From the NCBI GenBank assembly GCA_943788825.1, contig CALSRT010000006.1, positions 62,001 to 126,000 of the forward strand: a stretch of 64,000 bases of DNA. Direction: 5' to 3'. The notes under the pieces were generated by a model, which saw only the letters and a program-made list of their open reading frames with translations, did no database searches and was not told the DNA's origin. Below are positions 18,064-26,997 of the stretch, in pieces. The stretch's first letter is position 1, and each line of letters starts with the position of its first letter. This DNA comes from UBA4582 sp002389265. GTDB taxonomy: Bacteria; Pseudomonadota; Gammaproteobacteria; Pseudomonadales; Azotimanducaceae. The position numbers and the translations under genes were made by a program.

Positions 18064-19806
18064 TTATTCTGTTTGTGTAACGTCTACGTATAAGGTGACT
18101 CTATCACCGGGTTGAATATACTTTTTTCGCCCCAGCTTCTCATTCCACTGTTTGATACTTTCGATCGGCACATTGAATTTACTCGCAATTCGAGCCAGCG
18201 ATTCACCCCGACGGACGCGATAGTTGACTTTTCGAATGACCTCTTGGCTTGCCGGTAAATTCGCCAGAGCTGCCAAAGTCGTTTCTGGCGGTTGCGTTAA
18301 AGTAGAAAAAATCACCAGCTCTTTGCCAGGCATCAGTGTCTCGGTTGTAGCCATACCATTCCATTTCGCCAGAGCGCGCATAGACACTTTGAATGTTTGG
18401 GCAATCTTCCAGAAGGAATCTCCGTTGCGAACGATATAACGCGAGGGTGCGACGCCGATTTTCTTTTCCGTGTAGTTCTGGCGAGATTTTAACCGCTCCT
18501 TGGCACTGAGTTCATAGGTTTCACTGGAGCTGCGAGCGACCGGTATCATTAGCGACTGACCGGAACGGATCAGGTTGCCTTTGATCTTGTTTGCCAGTTG
18601 CAGGGTGGCCACGGAGGTGTTGTATTTCTGGGCAATGACGCCGAGAGACTCGCCAGACTTGACCTTGTGGCGCTGCCAGCTTAGCCGTTGGTCAAGTGGC
18701 AGGGCCGCGAGGTTAGCCCGAAACGTTTTTGCCTGTTGTCGTGGTACCAGCAGTTCGTGGGGGCCATCGGGGTGAGTTGACCATTTGTTAAATGCGGGGT
18801 TAAGCAAATAAAGTTCGTCGATGGAAATTTCGGCGATTTCAGCTGCGACAGACAGGTCCAATTGTGAGCCTGTATTGACCATCTCCCAGTAGGGTTCATT
18901 AGCAATCGGTAGTAATTCAACGTTGTATTTAGCTGGATCTGCGATGATGGCGCTGATGGCCAGCAGTCGCGGTACGTAGGCTCGTGTTTCTTTTAAGAGT
19001 CCAAGTGAGAAGAAATCTAGCGGCTTGCCAGCCTTAATGTTTTTGCGCATGGAATAACGGACATTACCCTCTCCTGAATTGTAGGCTGCCAGAGCAAGGA
19101 GCCAGTCGTCATCGAGACGGCTATGTAGTCGATCCAGGTAGTTGATAGCGCCAGTGGTTGCAGCCCGGACGTCCCGCCGTCCATCGTGCCAATAATCCAC
19201 CTGCATGCCATAGGTACGACCAGTGGCAGGAATAAACTGCCAGAGACCCGAAGCCCGGCCGTGAGAGTAGGCGAAAGGGTCGAATGCGCTCTCAACGATG
19301 GGTAGCAATGCCATTTCCATGGGCATCTGGCGTTGCTCCAGTGCTTCGACAATATGAAATAAGTATCGACTGGCGCGGACGGCAACTCGGTTCAAGTAAT
19401 CCGGATGGTTGGCATACCAGCGCAGTTCAGATTGGACTCGGGCCTCATCCAGATGGTGTTCAAGTGAGAAACCATCCCGTATACGTTGCCAGAGATCAGT
19501 TTCGACCACGAGGAGGCTATCGGCATCCACCGTGGGTTCGGCCTCAACCAGTATTTGCTTGGCAGAGTAGTCTGGATCCAGGTCGTCATCGTCTCCCGGC
19601 ATTGCAGCGGCCAATACGATGTCATTGGCGGCTGGAGGTGTCTCTTGGGTTAGTTTGGGGGGAGAATCTTCAGCAAGACGATCAGCGCCACTGACTGCGG
19701 CGACAGGGTCAGGTTGAGTGTTATAAGGCGGAAATTCAACGACCTGGCAAGCGCCGAGCATGACAATAAACGCGATAATAGTGCTAAACTGGCAAAAATA
19801 CTTCAT
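18064..19806 (-). CDS. mltD: Membrane-bound lytic murein transglycosylase D with three LysM domains
   Basis: The 580-residue lipoprotein has a signal ending in lipobox 'LGAC', placing it at the outer membrane. A lytic transglycosylase (SLT) domain follows at about residues 160-290, with catalytic Glu in 'VESAFDPF', 'SGLWQFIPATG' and 'ALAAYNSGEG'. Three LysM peptidoglycan-binding repeats follow (about 380-425, 455-500 and 525-575). MltD cleaves glycan strands to 1,6-anhydro products during wall turnover. Its position next to the yafS-rnhA-dnaQ set matches E. coli, except that gloB between them is missing here. Confidence 0.95.
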   Translation of the reverse strand: MKYFCQFSTIIAFIVMLGACQVVEFPPYNTQPDPVAAVSGADRLAEDSPPKLTQETPPAANDIVLAAAMPGDDDDLDPDYSAKQILVEAEPTVDADSLLVVETDLWQRIRDGFSLEHHLDEARVQSELRWYANHPDYLNRVAVRASRYLFHIVEALEQRQMPMEMALLPIVESAFDPFAYSHGRASGLWQFIPATGRTYGMQVDYWHDGRRDVRAATTGAINYLDRLHSRLDDDWLLALAAYNSGEGNVRYSMRKNIKAGKPLDFFSLGLLKETRAYVPRLLAISAIIADPAKYNVELLPIANEPYWEMVNTGSQLDLSVAAEIAEISIDELYLLNPAFNKWSTHPDGPHELLVPRQQAKTFRANLAALPLDQRLSWQRHKVKSGESLGVIAQKYNTSVATLQLANKIKGNLIRSGQSLMIPVARSSSETYELSAKERLKSRQNYTEKKIGVAPSRYIVRNGDSFWKIAQTFKVSMRALAKWNGMATTETLMPGKELVIFSTLTQPPETTLAALANLPASQEVIRKVNYRVRRGESLARIASKFNVPIESIKQWNEKLGRKKYIQPGDRVTLYVDVTQTE

Positions 19807-19908
19807 GTAGATGTTGTTAATCTCATGTTGCAGGCGGTAGGAGTACGCAGGGCAAGATTATAGTCTGATTGTGGATGATCTACTAACGCTGAATAACATC
19901 TAAAATAG

Positions 19909-20697
19909 ATGTGGAGTCGAGGTGCATTGCGATTGGATTCTGACAAAACATTGCTCGATCTTAGGTCATGGTTTGATTCGCCGCTCGGCGTCCACGTATT
20001 GGCTGCTGAAGAAGCCATCATCGATCAGGTACTGCCAGGTTGTTTTGGTTATGATCTGTTGCAATTAAGCGTGCAAAATAAACCTTTGTATTCCGCCAGC
20101 CCCATTTTGCATAAATTCGCCATGGGCGTCCGTGCTGAAGACCACAATCCTTTCATCGGCCAGGCGACGAATCTCCCCTTTGCGAACGACAGTGTGGATG
20201 TGGTGTTACTGCATCATATTCTTGATTTTTATGAGTCTCCGCAACAGATTTTACGTGAGGCTGGAAGAATTGCGTTACCTTCTGGTCATATAGTGATCAT
20301 TGGCTTCAATCCCATCAGTTTGTGGGGTGCGTACAAGCCTATTGGTGAGCTGCGCAATACAGCGCCCTGGTTTGGTCGCTTTATTCGGCCGGCCAGGCTG
20401 ATGGATTGGCTGACCCTGCTGAATTTTAAGATTGATCGCGCCCAGTACACAACCTATGGTTTGCCCATGAATGGGTATACGGGTGAGATCCCTGATTACA
20501 GTCAGGGCCTGAGTCGGAATGCCAACTGGCCTTTTGGCGCCATCTATGTAATTGTCGCGAGCAAGCAAGTAGGTAGTATGACGCCGATTAAGCCCCTGTG
20601 GCAGCGAGAGCGGGCATTCGGGCGCCTGCGTTTGGTCAGACCGGCAGTGAGTCAGGGCGTAGCTCGGCGGAACTCAACCCCAGATAAGCGGGATTAG
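19909..20697 (+). CDS. YafS-like class I SAM-dependent methyltransferase-family protein
   Basis: The 262-residue product has the Methyltransf_11-type core, with 'ATNLPFANDSVDVVLLHHILDF' (motif positions for the acidic loop and strand 4, quoted in part) and 'EAGRIALPSGHIVIIGFNP'. The glycine-rich SAM loop expected earlier is degenerate ('GCFGYDLLQLSV'), as in other YafS-like proteins, so catalysis is uncertain. Location between mltD and rnhA-dnaQ is the conserved yafS position. The start is uncertain: ATG 19909 has no good ribosome-binding site, whereas an in-frame TTG at 19927 has GAGG 4 nt upstream. Confidence 0.8.
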   Translation: MWSRGALRLDSDKTLLDLRSWFDSPLGVHVLAAEEAIIDQVLPGCFGYDLLQLSVQNKPLYSASPILHKFAMGVRAEDHNPFIGQATNLPFANDSVDVVLLHHILDFYESPQQILREAGRIALPSGHIVIIGFNPISLWGAYKPIGELRNTAPWFGRFIRPARLMDWLTLLNFKIDRAQYTTYGLPMNGYTGEIPDYSQGLSRNANWPFGAIYVIVASKQVGSMTPIKPLWQRERAFGRLRLVRPAVSQGVARRNSTPDKRD

Positions 20698-20700
20698 CGA

Positions 20701-21135
20701 ATGGCGACGGTGGAAATGTTCACTGACGGTGCCTGTCGAGGTAATCCAGGGCCCGGTGGATGGGGCGTGTTATTGCGCTACGGCGAGACCGAGAAGCATC
20801 TCTGGGGCGGTGAGACCGCGACGACTAACAATCGGATGGAGTTAACTGCAGCGATCAAGGGTTTGGAAGCCCTCAGCAGGCCCAGTCGGGTCAACTTGAC
20901 CACAGATTCCCAGTACGTCCGTAAGGGCATTACCGAGTGGATTGCCGGCTGGAAGCAGAAAGGGTGGCGGACATCGAATCGACAGCCCGTAAAAAATGTA
21001 GATCTATGGCAAGAGCTCGACAAGCTGGTGTCGGTTCATGAAGTTCATTGGCATTGGGTAAAGGGCCACAGCGGCCATCGCGAAAATGAAATAGCTGACG
21101 AGTTGGCGAATCAAGGCATTAATGATCTGCCTTAG
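20701..21135 (+). CDS. rnhA: Ribonuclease HI
   Basis: The 144-residue enzyme degrades the RNA strand of RNA-DNA hybrids. All catalytic residues are present: Asp9 ('MFTDGACRGNPGPGGWG' region), Glu46 ('NRMELTAA'), Asp68 ('TTDSQYV'), His122 ('KGHSGH') and Asp132 ('EIADELA'). It starts 3 nt after the methyltransferase stop and precedes dnaQ by 49 nt, the standard arrangement. Confidence 0.98.
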   Translation: MATVEMFTDGACRGNPGPGGWGVLLRYGETEKHLWGGETATTNNRMELTAAIKGLEALSRPSRVNLTTDSQYVRKGITEWIAGWKQKGWRTSNRQPVKNVDLWQELDKLVSVHEVHWHWVKGHSGHRENEIADELANQGINDLP

Positions 21136-21184
21136 GAGCCGGGATTAGACGAATACAGTATTAAACACTTGATTTGAGGTAGGG

Positions 21185-21910
21185 ATGCGCCAGGTAGTAT
21201 TGGATACAGAGACCACGGGACTTGAGGTTGAGCTCGGACATCGAATTCTGGAAATCGGTTGTGTCGAGATCGTTGATCGAAAGCTGACCAAAAGGCAATT
21301 GCATCAATACGTGAACCCGCAACGGGAGAGTGATGACGGAGCGCTTGAGGTGCACGGTATCACCACTGAGTTCCTCGCCGATAAACCACTGTTTGCTGAT
21401 ATTTTTGATAGCTTCCTTGATTTCGTCAAAGGTGCTGAACTCATTATTCATAATGCGGCGTTTGACGTGGCTTTTATCAATCACGAGATGCGGCGCCTAT
21501 CACCTAAACTGGGTGTCATTACAGACTATTGTACAGTGGTGGATAGTTTAGCGCTGGCAAGGAAAAAGCATCCGGGACAGAAAAATAATCTGGATGCATT
21601 GTGTAAGCGTTACACGGTTGACAATTCTCAGCGCGATTTACATGGTGCCTTATTGGATGCCGAGATTCTCGCTGACGTCTATTTGCTGATGACCGGTGGC
21701 CAAGTGACCTTGAGTTTGGGAGACAGTGAGGTTGATGCAAGCGGACTTGACGGAGAGTGGCATCGATTACCAGCAGATCGTCAGCCACTCAAGGTTATCT
21801 ACGCCAGTTTGGATGAGCTAAAACGTCATGAGGAAAAGCTGCAGGGGCTGGCAGAATCATCTAATGGCAACTGTGTGTGGCAACAAATAATTCAAGAGGT
21901 AAATTCATGA
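21185..21910 (+). CDS. dnaQ: DNA polymerase III epsilon subunit (proofreading exonuclease)
   Basis: The 241-residue DEDDh exonuclease has ExoI 'LDTETTG' (Asp7, Glu9), ExoII 'HNAAFDVAFIN' and ExoIII 'HGALLDAEILADVY'. Epsilon proofreads in the replicative core with alpha and theta. The C-terminal tail that binds alpha is present after a linker. The stop overlaps the nudC start (ATGA), giving translational coupling that is not the E. coli arrangement. Confidence 0.96.
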   Translation: MRQVVLDTETTGLEVELGHRILEIGCVEIVDRKLTKRQLHQYVNPQRESDDGALEVHGITTEFLADKPLFADIFDSFLDFVKGAELIIHNAAFDVAFINHEMRRLSPKLGVITDYCTVVDSLALARKKHPGQKNNLDALCKRYTVDNSQRDLHGALLDAEILADVYLLMTGGQVTLSLGDSEVDASGLDGEWHRLPADRQPLKVIYASLDELKRHEEKLQGLAESSNGNCVWQQIIQEVNS

Positions 21911-22755
21911 GTCTTTTCGTCTGGCCGGAACCCGCGACAGATTTTGTCTCCGAGGTTATCGCCCCTGAAGCGTACCAAACAGGTTGCTATTTCGTCTTCA
22001 AAGGCAGTGATATTTTACTGCGGTTTGATACGGCAGGTCAGTGGCAACCTATGGGGCATGCTGAGGCTGCTCAGTTCAATGGAACAGCCAGTAAGGTCCA
22101 CTATATGGGTCGAATGGCAGATATGCCGTGTTTTGCCGTTGAAACCGCAGGTCTCGAGGGTGAGACCTTTGGCGGATTACGAAGCCTATTTGGGCATACG
22201 GATAATCTGACTTTCAGTCTGGCTGGCCGCGCAGCTCAAATTGTTGACTGGTATCGATCGCACCAATTTTGTGGACGTTGCGGTCTCGCAGCGATAGAGC
22301 ATAGCCAGGATCGCGCGATGATCTGCGAGGTCTGCAAAATCCACAGCTATCCTCGATTATCGCCATCCATTATTGTACTGATTCACCGTCAAGGGGAGGT
22401 TTTGCTCGCGCGTAATCAGCGTTTTCCCCAGGGCATGTACAGCACCCTTGCTGGATTTGTTGAACCGGGCGAATCGATCGAAGAGACGTTGATCAGAGAG
22501 GTCAAGGAAGAGGTCGGTGTTAACGTCACGAACCTTGAGTATCATGGTAGTCAGCCGTGGCCGTTTCCGAATTCCTTGATGCTTGGTTTTCATGCGGAAT
22601 ACGAGTCTGGCGATATTGTTCTGCAGGAAGAGGAAATTGCTGACGCCCAATGGTTTGATTGTCAGCAACTGCCGATGATCCCCGGTAAGGTTGCGATTTC
22701 CCGATGGTTGATCGATGCTTACTTGACTCGGCTCGGTATACCTATCGAGAGTTAA
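21907..22755 (+). CDS. nudC: NAD+ diphosphatase / RNA decapping hydrolase NudC
   Basis: The 282-residue protein has a zinc ribbon ('CGRCG' and 'CEVC'), the Nudix box from 'GFVEPGES' through 'REVKEEVGV' and the NudC-defining 'SQPWPFPNS'. NudC splits NADH and removes NAD caps from RNA 5' ends. The start at 21907 overlaps the dnaQ stop as ATGA, with AAGAGG 7 nt upstream; a GTG at 21877 would lie deeper in dnaQ. Full length. Confidence 0.95.
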   Translation: MSLFVWPEPATDFVSEVIAPEAYQTGCYFVFKGSDILLRFDTAGQWQPMGHAEAAQFNGTASKVHYMGRMADMPCFAVETAGLEGETFGGLRSLFGHTDNLTFSLAGRAAQIVDWYRSHQFCGRCGLAAIEHSQDRAMICEVCKIHSYPRLSPSIIVLIHRQGEVLLARNQRFPQGMYSTLAGFVEPGESIEETLIREVKEEVGVNVTNLEYHGSQPWPFPNSLMLGFHAEYESGDIVLQEEEIADAQWFDCQQLPMIPGKVAISRWLIDAYLTRLGIPIES

Positions 22756-22790
22756 GCCTGAATCTGCTTTTCCAGATAGCCAGCTGGTTT

Positions 22791-23648
22791 TTAAGGCTTG
22801 ACGTTAGCGGTCTGTTGGCTAAAACCCTTTGCGACTAGGCGCATATAGCCGATCGGTAGTATCCGCTCAAGTAGTGCCAGTAGCCACGCGTCTTTTCCCA
22901 CCAGGATTTGGGCTTTGTTCTTTTTCACGCCGCGCAGGATCTGGTTGGCGGCCTGACTTGAGGTCAAGCCCGCTAGACTTTCGAACTTCGCGCTGACTTC
23001 TTCTTTGGTGGGCGCGCTGTTGTCGCTGGGTAAATAACGGGAGTCTTTAACAATGTTGGTTTTGACGCCGCCCGGCTGAACGCAACTGACACCCAGTAGT
23101 GGATGAGTTTCAGCCAATTCCATCCGTAACGCATAGGTGAAGCCACGGACCGCAAATTTTGAGGCGTTATAGGCAGATTGGCCGGGTACCGCGATGGTGC
23201 CAAAAATACTCGATGTGTTAACGATATGGCAGGGCTCAGTTTGACTCAGATGAGGTAAGAATGCCCGAGTGCCATTCACCACGCCCCAAAAGTTGATGCC
23301 CATTAACCACTCGAAATTTTCGTCACTCATGTGTTCGACGCTATCGATGACGGTAACACCGGCGTTGTTGAAAATCATGTTGACCTTGCCGTGCTCCTCA
23401 ACAACATCGGCAGCAAATTGCACCATGGCCTGGCGGTCGGCGACATCAACGATATGAGTTGTGAGCTTGACTGGGCTGACGTCGCCGGCTTGATCAGTAA
23501 TGCTGCTAACAGTTTCGCTCAGGCCTTTTTGGTTGATGTCAGCGATAGCGAGGTGACAGCCTTGCTGGGCCAATGCCTGAGCCAGGGCGCGACCCATTCC
23601 TGAGCCAGCGCCAGTAATGGCTGCTACTTGTTGTTTGAAATTGGACAT
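22791..23648 (-). CDS. Short-chain dehydrogenase/reductase
   Basis: The 285-residue SDR has the NAD(P)-binding 'TGAGSGMG', 'NNAGV' and the catalytic Ser ('NTSSIFG') and Tyr-x3-Lys ('YNASK'). The C-terminal 'LLERILPIGYMRL' extension is common in SDRs acting on lipids or hydrophobic alcohols. AGGAA lies upstream of ATG. It lies 22 nt after the selB stop, on the same strand, so it may be co-transcribed with selAB without a functional tie. Substrate unknown. Confidence 0.9.
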   Translation of the reverse strand: MSNFKQQVAAITGAGSGMGRALAQALAQQGCHLAIADINQKGLSETVSSITDQAGDVSPVKLTTHIVDVADRQAMVQFAADVVEEHGKVNMIFNNAGVTVIDSVEHMSDENFEWLMGINFWGVVNGTRAFLPHLSQTEPCHIVNTSSIFGTIAVPGQSAYNASKFAVRGFTYALRMELAETHPLLGVSCVQPGGVKTNIVKDSRYLPSDNSAPTKEEVSAKFESLAGLTSSQAANQILRGVKKNKAQILVGKDAWLLALLERILPIGYMRLVAKGFSQQTANVKP

Positions 23649-23670
23649 GGGCTTTCCTGCGGTTCTTTGT

Positions 23671-25560
23671 TTATATTCCGGGGTTTCGAAGTTTGCGCCG
23701 ATCGCCGATTCTTTGGGTCACTCCAGTTCGGTCAAAATACTCGAGTATTTCAATGCAGAGATTGCGACCTATGCCACAACTGTCTCTGAAGTCAGCAACA
23801 CCAAACCCTTGCGCATCGCTGCGTTGTGCGGTCTCGGTCACGAGTTCTCTTAAACGCTCCACGCCGGCAGGCAAGAAGTAGCGATTAGCAACAGGCCTGA
23901 CCAAAAAGCCGGCACCGACTAGTTGATTCAGCAGCTTGCTCGCTGGGACCGGCTCCATATTGATCTGCTTGGCGAGTTCGTGAAGTACCGGTGGTTTCGT
24001 TGGGTCTTTAGCCAATATAGGCTCGACGCTGGTCCATAGGGATATCAGAGGCTGGCTTAATTGCGCCGCATGGTTTGGTAGTCGGTAAAGATTGCCAGCC
24101 AGCGCGAGACGCTTGTCTTTAATTAGAAGATCCAGACAAAGACTAAGCAAACCATTGTTGATGCGGATCAGGCTAGAGATTTGCTGAATGGGCAACCCGG
24201 GTTGTTGCGGGTTGGCTGTTTGCCACCGTTCGATCGCTGTCAGGGTTTGCTGTTGATGTTGCTGGAGAATAGCTGGAGCGATAATACCATGCTTGTTTTC
24301 AATAAAGGTGTTGGCCGCAAGCAACCTGTCTATTTCAGTGTCTGTTAAATTGAATTGACGAGTCAGTTGGGCGCGACTGCTGCCTTCGGGCTGGGCTTGA
24401 AGCCAATGTTCGAGAGTCTCGGTCAGGGGTCTCTGCTCGGCGAGAAGGCGCAGTTCTGCCAACCTCCTTGAGTTCGTGCGGCCGCGCCCTGGTGCTGTAG
24501 GGTCGAGCACACGGCCGCCGCCAAGAGTCCGTGCTGCCGACTGGTCACGAATGATTAATTGGTCTCCAAACCACAGGTTGATAGGTTCGGCGAGAATCAT
24601 CTGTGCGAGGGCAGTTTCGCCGGGCGCAAGCCCTTGGCTCTCCAATGTGATCAATCTGCCAGTGACATGGTTGGCGCCGCAATGAATGTGCACGGGTGTT
24701 GATTGCTTCAAACCCAGAATTTCAGAGGGTAGCAAAGTGGCGAGAATATCGCAGCGGCTAGTGACTTGGTGATGAGGGTTGCTGGTGAGGTAGTTGCCTC
24801 TATGGAGTTGAGCCCGAGCGAGATCGTTACCGGCGATATTAATCGCGCAACGATCACCTGGTTGGCCTTCTTCTGCGGCTTCATTCTGACGATGAATTGA
24901 GCGTACTCTGACAGGTACACCCTGGGGCGCAAGTATCAACTCATCATTCATCTGTACTTGCCCCGAGATCACCGAGCCAGTCACGACCTGGCCAGCTCCC
25001 TTAACGGAAAAAGATCGGTCTATGGCCAGACGAAAATGGCCATGCTGTTGGTGTCGCTGCAAGCTTCGGGCAGTTTTGACCAAAAAGGCAGTGAGTTCGT
25101 TAATGCCAGTGAGTTGCGTGCCAGAAACGGGGAATACTTTAGCGTCCTTGAGAAAGGTGCCGCGGGTCAGGGCCTGTATTTCTTTTTGAGCAGCGGCGAT
25201 ACGCTCGGGTGCCACTCGGTCAATTTTAGTGAGTACTACCGCACCTTGTTTGATGCCTATTAGGTTCAGGATCGCCAAGTGTTCGGCTGTTTGAGGCATA
25301 GGGCCATCGTCTGCTGCAATAACCAGCAGGCCAAAATCAATGGCGCTGACGCCAGCTAACATATTGCTGATGAACTTGATGTGGCCTGGCACATCGATAA
25401 AGCCGATGCGCATATCATCGATAGTCGTGTAGGCAAAGCCTAGATCGATTGTCAGGCCTCGGGCCTTTTCTTCCTCAAGGCGATCTGTCTCGATACCGGT
25501 AATGGCATGTACCAATAAGGTTTTGCCATGATCTACATGGCCTGAAGTGGCAATGATCAC
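23671..25560 (-). CDS. selB: Selenocysteine-specific elongation factor SelB
   Basis: The 629-residue translational GTPase delivers Sec-tRNA to in-frame UGA codons that carry a SECIS hairpin. The G domain shows 'GHVDHGKT' (P loop), 'DVPGH' and 'TKID', then EF-Tu-like domains II-III, and C-terminal winged-helix repeats that bind the SECIS (about 380-629). The start is a GTG overlapping the selA stop (GTGA), so selA and selB are translationally coupled. Neither selC, selD nor a selenoprotein gene was recognised in this window. Confidence 0.96.
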   Translation of the reverse strand: MIIATSGHVDHGKTLLVHAITGIETDRLEEEKARGLTIDLGFAYTTIDDMRIGFIDVPGHIKFISNMLAGVSAIDFGLLVIAADDGPMPQTAEHLAILNLIGIKQGAVVLTKIDRVAPERIAAAQKEIQALTRGTFLKDAKVFPVSGTQLTGINELTAFLVKTARSLQRHQQHGHFRLAIDRSFSVKGAGQVVTGSVISGQVQMNDELILAPQGVPVRVRSIHRQNEAAEEGQPGDRCAINIAGNDLARAQLHRGNYLTSNPHHQVTSRCDILATLLPSEILGLKQSTPVHIHCGANHVTGRLITLESQGLAPGETALAQMILAEPINLWFGDQLIIRDQSAARTLGGGRVLDPTAPGRGRTNSRRLAELRLLAEQRPLTETLEHWLQAQPEGSSRAQLTRQFNLTDTEIDRLLAANTFIENKHGIIAPAILQQHQQQTLTAIERWQTANPQQPGLPIQQISSLIRINNGLLSLCLDLLIKDKRLALAGNLYRLPNHAAQLSQPLISLWTSVEPILAKDPTKPPVLHELAKQINMEPVPASKLLNQLVGAGFLVRPVANRYFLPAGVERLRELVTETAQRSDAQGFGVADFRDSCGIGRNLCIEILEYFDRTGVTQRIGDRRKLRNPGI

Positions 25561-26990
25561 GAGGCTGCAGACCCAGCAGAATCGAGGGTGTTAACAAGCT
25601 GCGCTAATTGGCTGAGAATCTGGTCTGGATGGTTTAGGGTTCTTAGGTCAAAGATCAATTGATTATCATGGATTCTGCCGATGACCGGTTTAGGCAAGGC
25701 TCGAAATGCTGAAGATAGGGCCTGTAAGGCCTGATTAGATCCAGACGCATTGATGGGCTGCAGGGCCAGACCATAGCTGGGTAGTCTTTCCAGCGGCAGG
25801 GAGCCACTGCCAATCTGACTTAAGCATTCGATAATTTCGACCTGAGCGATGTGTTTGAGCGCTGGCACCATCGCGGCGTGTAACTCGCGGGCCAGTTCGT
25901 GCAGCGTTGCCGTAGGCCGAGTCAGGTAGTGCAGGGTCGGTAGGTTAGCGACCAGTGTCTCGGGGTGCAGGTAAAGCTTGAGCACTTCGAACAGGGTCAC
26001 CATCGTCATCTTGTCGACTCGCAGGGCGCGTTTTAGCGGGTTCGATTTCAGTTGGTCGATGAGATCGCGACGACCCACGATAATACCTGCCTGAGGTCCA
26101 CCCAGTAGCTTGTCGCCGCTGAAGGTCACCAGATCGGCGCCTTGCGCCAAAGCAGCCTGGGCTGTGGGCTCAAAAGGTAGACCGTAGCGACTCAGATCGA
26201 CGAGGGTGCCACTGCCCAGATCATTCACGAAGGGCAGCTGGTACTCATGGGCCAGCGCAGCAAGATCGGCGTCAGGTATTGATTTGGTAAAACCTTTAAT
26301 TTCGTAGTTGCTAGTATGGACCTTCATTAGCAGCGCAGTTTGACTGTTGATGACTCGGGAAAAGTCTTCCAGATGGGTGCGATTGGTGGCGCCGACCTCG
26401 ACCAGCCGGCAGCCAGAGCTCGCCATGATCTCCGGTATACGGAATGATCCGCCGATCTCGACCAACTCACCTCGTGACACCGGTATTTCCCGGTCTCGTC
26501 CCAGCGTCTGCAGCACGAGCAGGACGGCGGCGGCATTGTTGTTGACGATTGTTGCTGCTTCTGCGCCCGTGATTTCACAAATCAGTGCCTCCACAGCAGC
26601 ATCTCGATCGCCGCGTTTGCCGGTTTGCAGGTCAAATTCAAGGTTGCTGGCCGCACCCAAAATCTCTGCCAGGCGCTCAATCGCGGAGGTGGGTAGAATC
26701 GCTCGGCCGAGGTTGGTGTGGAGTACTGTGCCCGTGAGGTTGACCACCGGACGCAGTCGGTTGACTTGGCTCTGGTGGAATTTTTCAGCGATCGAGTTGA
26801 TGAGTTCTTCGGCATCCGGTAACGCGAGGTCCGGATTGACCGTCAACTCAGCGCGCAAGGCCGTGAGAGCTGCGCGAATAGCATTGGTCACGGCTGAGCG
26901 GCCATACTCAAGGATCAGATTTTGACTGGCTGAGGCGGATAACAGGCGGTCTACAGCCGGTAACCTAGTCCTGGGATTTACCGTGTTCAT
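25557..26990 (-). CDS. selA: L-seryl-tRNA(Sec) selenium transferase SelA
   Basis: The 477-residue PLP enzyme converts Ser-tRNA(Sec) to Sec-tRNA(Sec) using selenophosphate. Visible features are the N-terminal 'RLPAVDRLL' tRNA-binding part, 'NLTGTVLHTNLGRA', and the cofactor lysine in 'FSGDKLLGGPQAG'. The start ATG 26990 gives an N terminus close to the E. coli length and lies 7 nt past the upstream SPOR gene stop; an alternative ATG at 27014 would overlap that gene and has an AGG 5-7 nt upstream, so either is possible. Confidence 0.95.
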   Translation of the reverse strand: MNTVNPRTRLPAVDRLLSASASQNLILEYGRSAVTNAIRAALTALRAELTVNPDLALPDAEELINSIAEKFHQSQVNRLRPVVNLTGTVLHTNLGRAILPTSAIERLAEILGAASNLEFDLQTGKRGDRDAAVEALICEITGAEAATIVNNNAAAVLLVLQTLGRDREIPVSRGELVEIGGSFRIPEIMASSGCRLVEVGATNRTHLEDFSRVINSQTALLMKVHTSNYEIKGFTKSIPDADLAALAHEYQLPFVNDLGSGTLVDLSRYGLPFEPTAQAALAQGADLVTFSGDKLLGGPQAGIIVGRRDLIDQLKSNPLKRALRVDKMTMVTLFEVLKLYLHPETLVANLPTLHYLTRPTATLHELARELHAAMVPALKHIAQVEIIECLSQIGSGSLPLERLPSYGLALQPINASGSNQALQALSSAFRALPKPVIGRIHDNQLIFDLRTLNHPDQILSQLAQLVNTLDSAGSAAS

Positions 26991-26997
26991 GTGCGAG

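Noticed and set aside
22755..22800. AAGCCT/AGGCTT inverted repeat between nudC and the SDR as terminator
   Set aside because: Arms are only about six bases and far apart; too weak to call.
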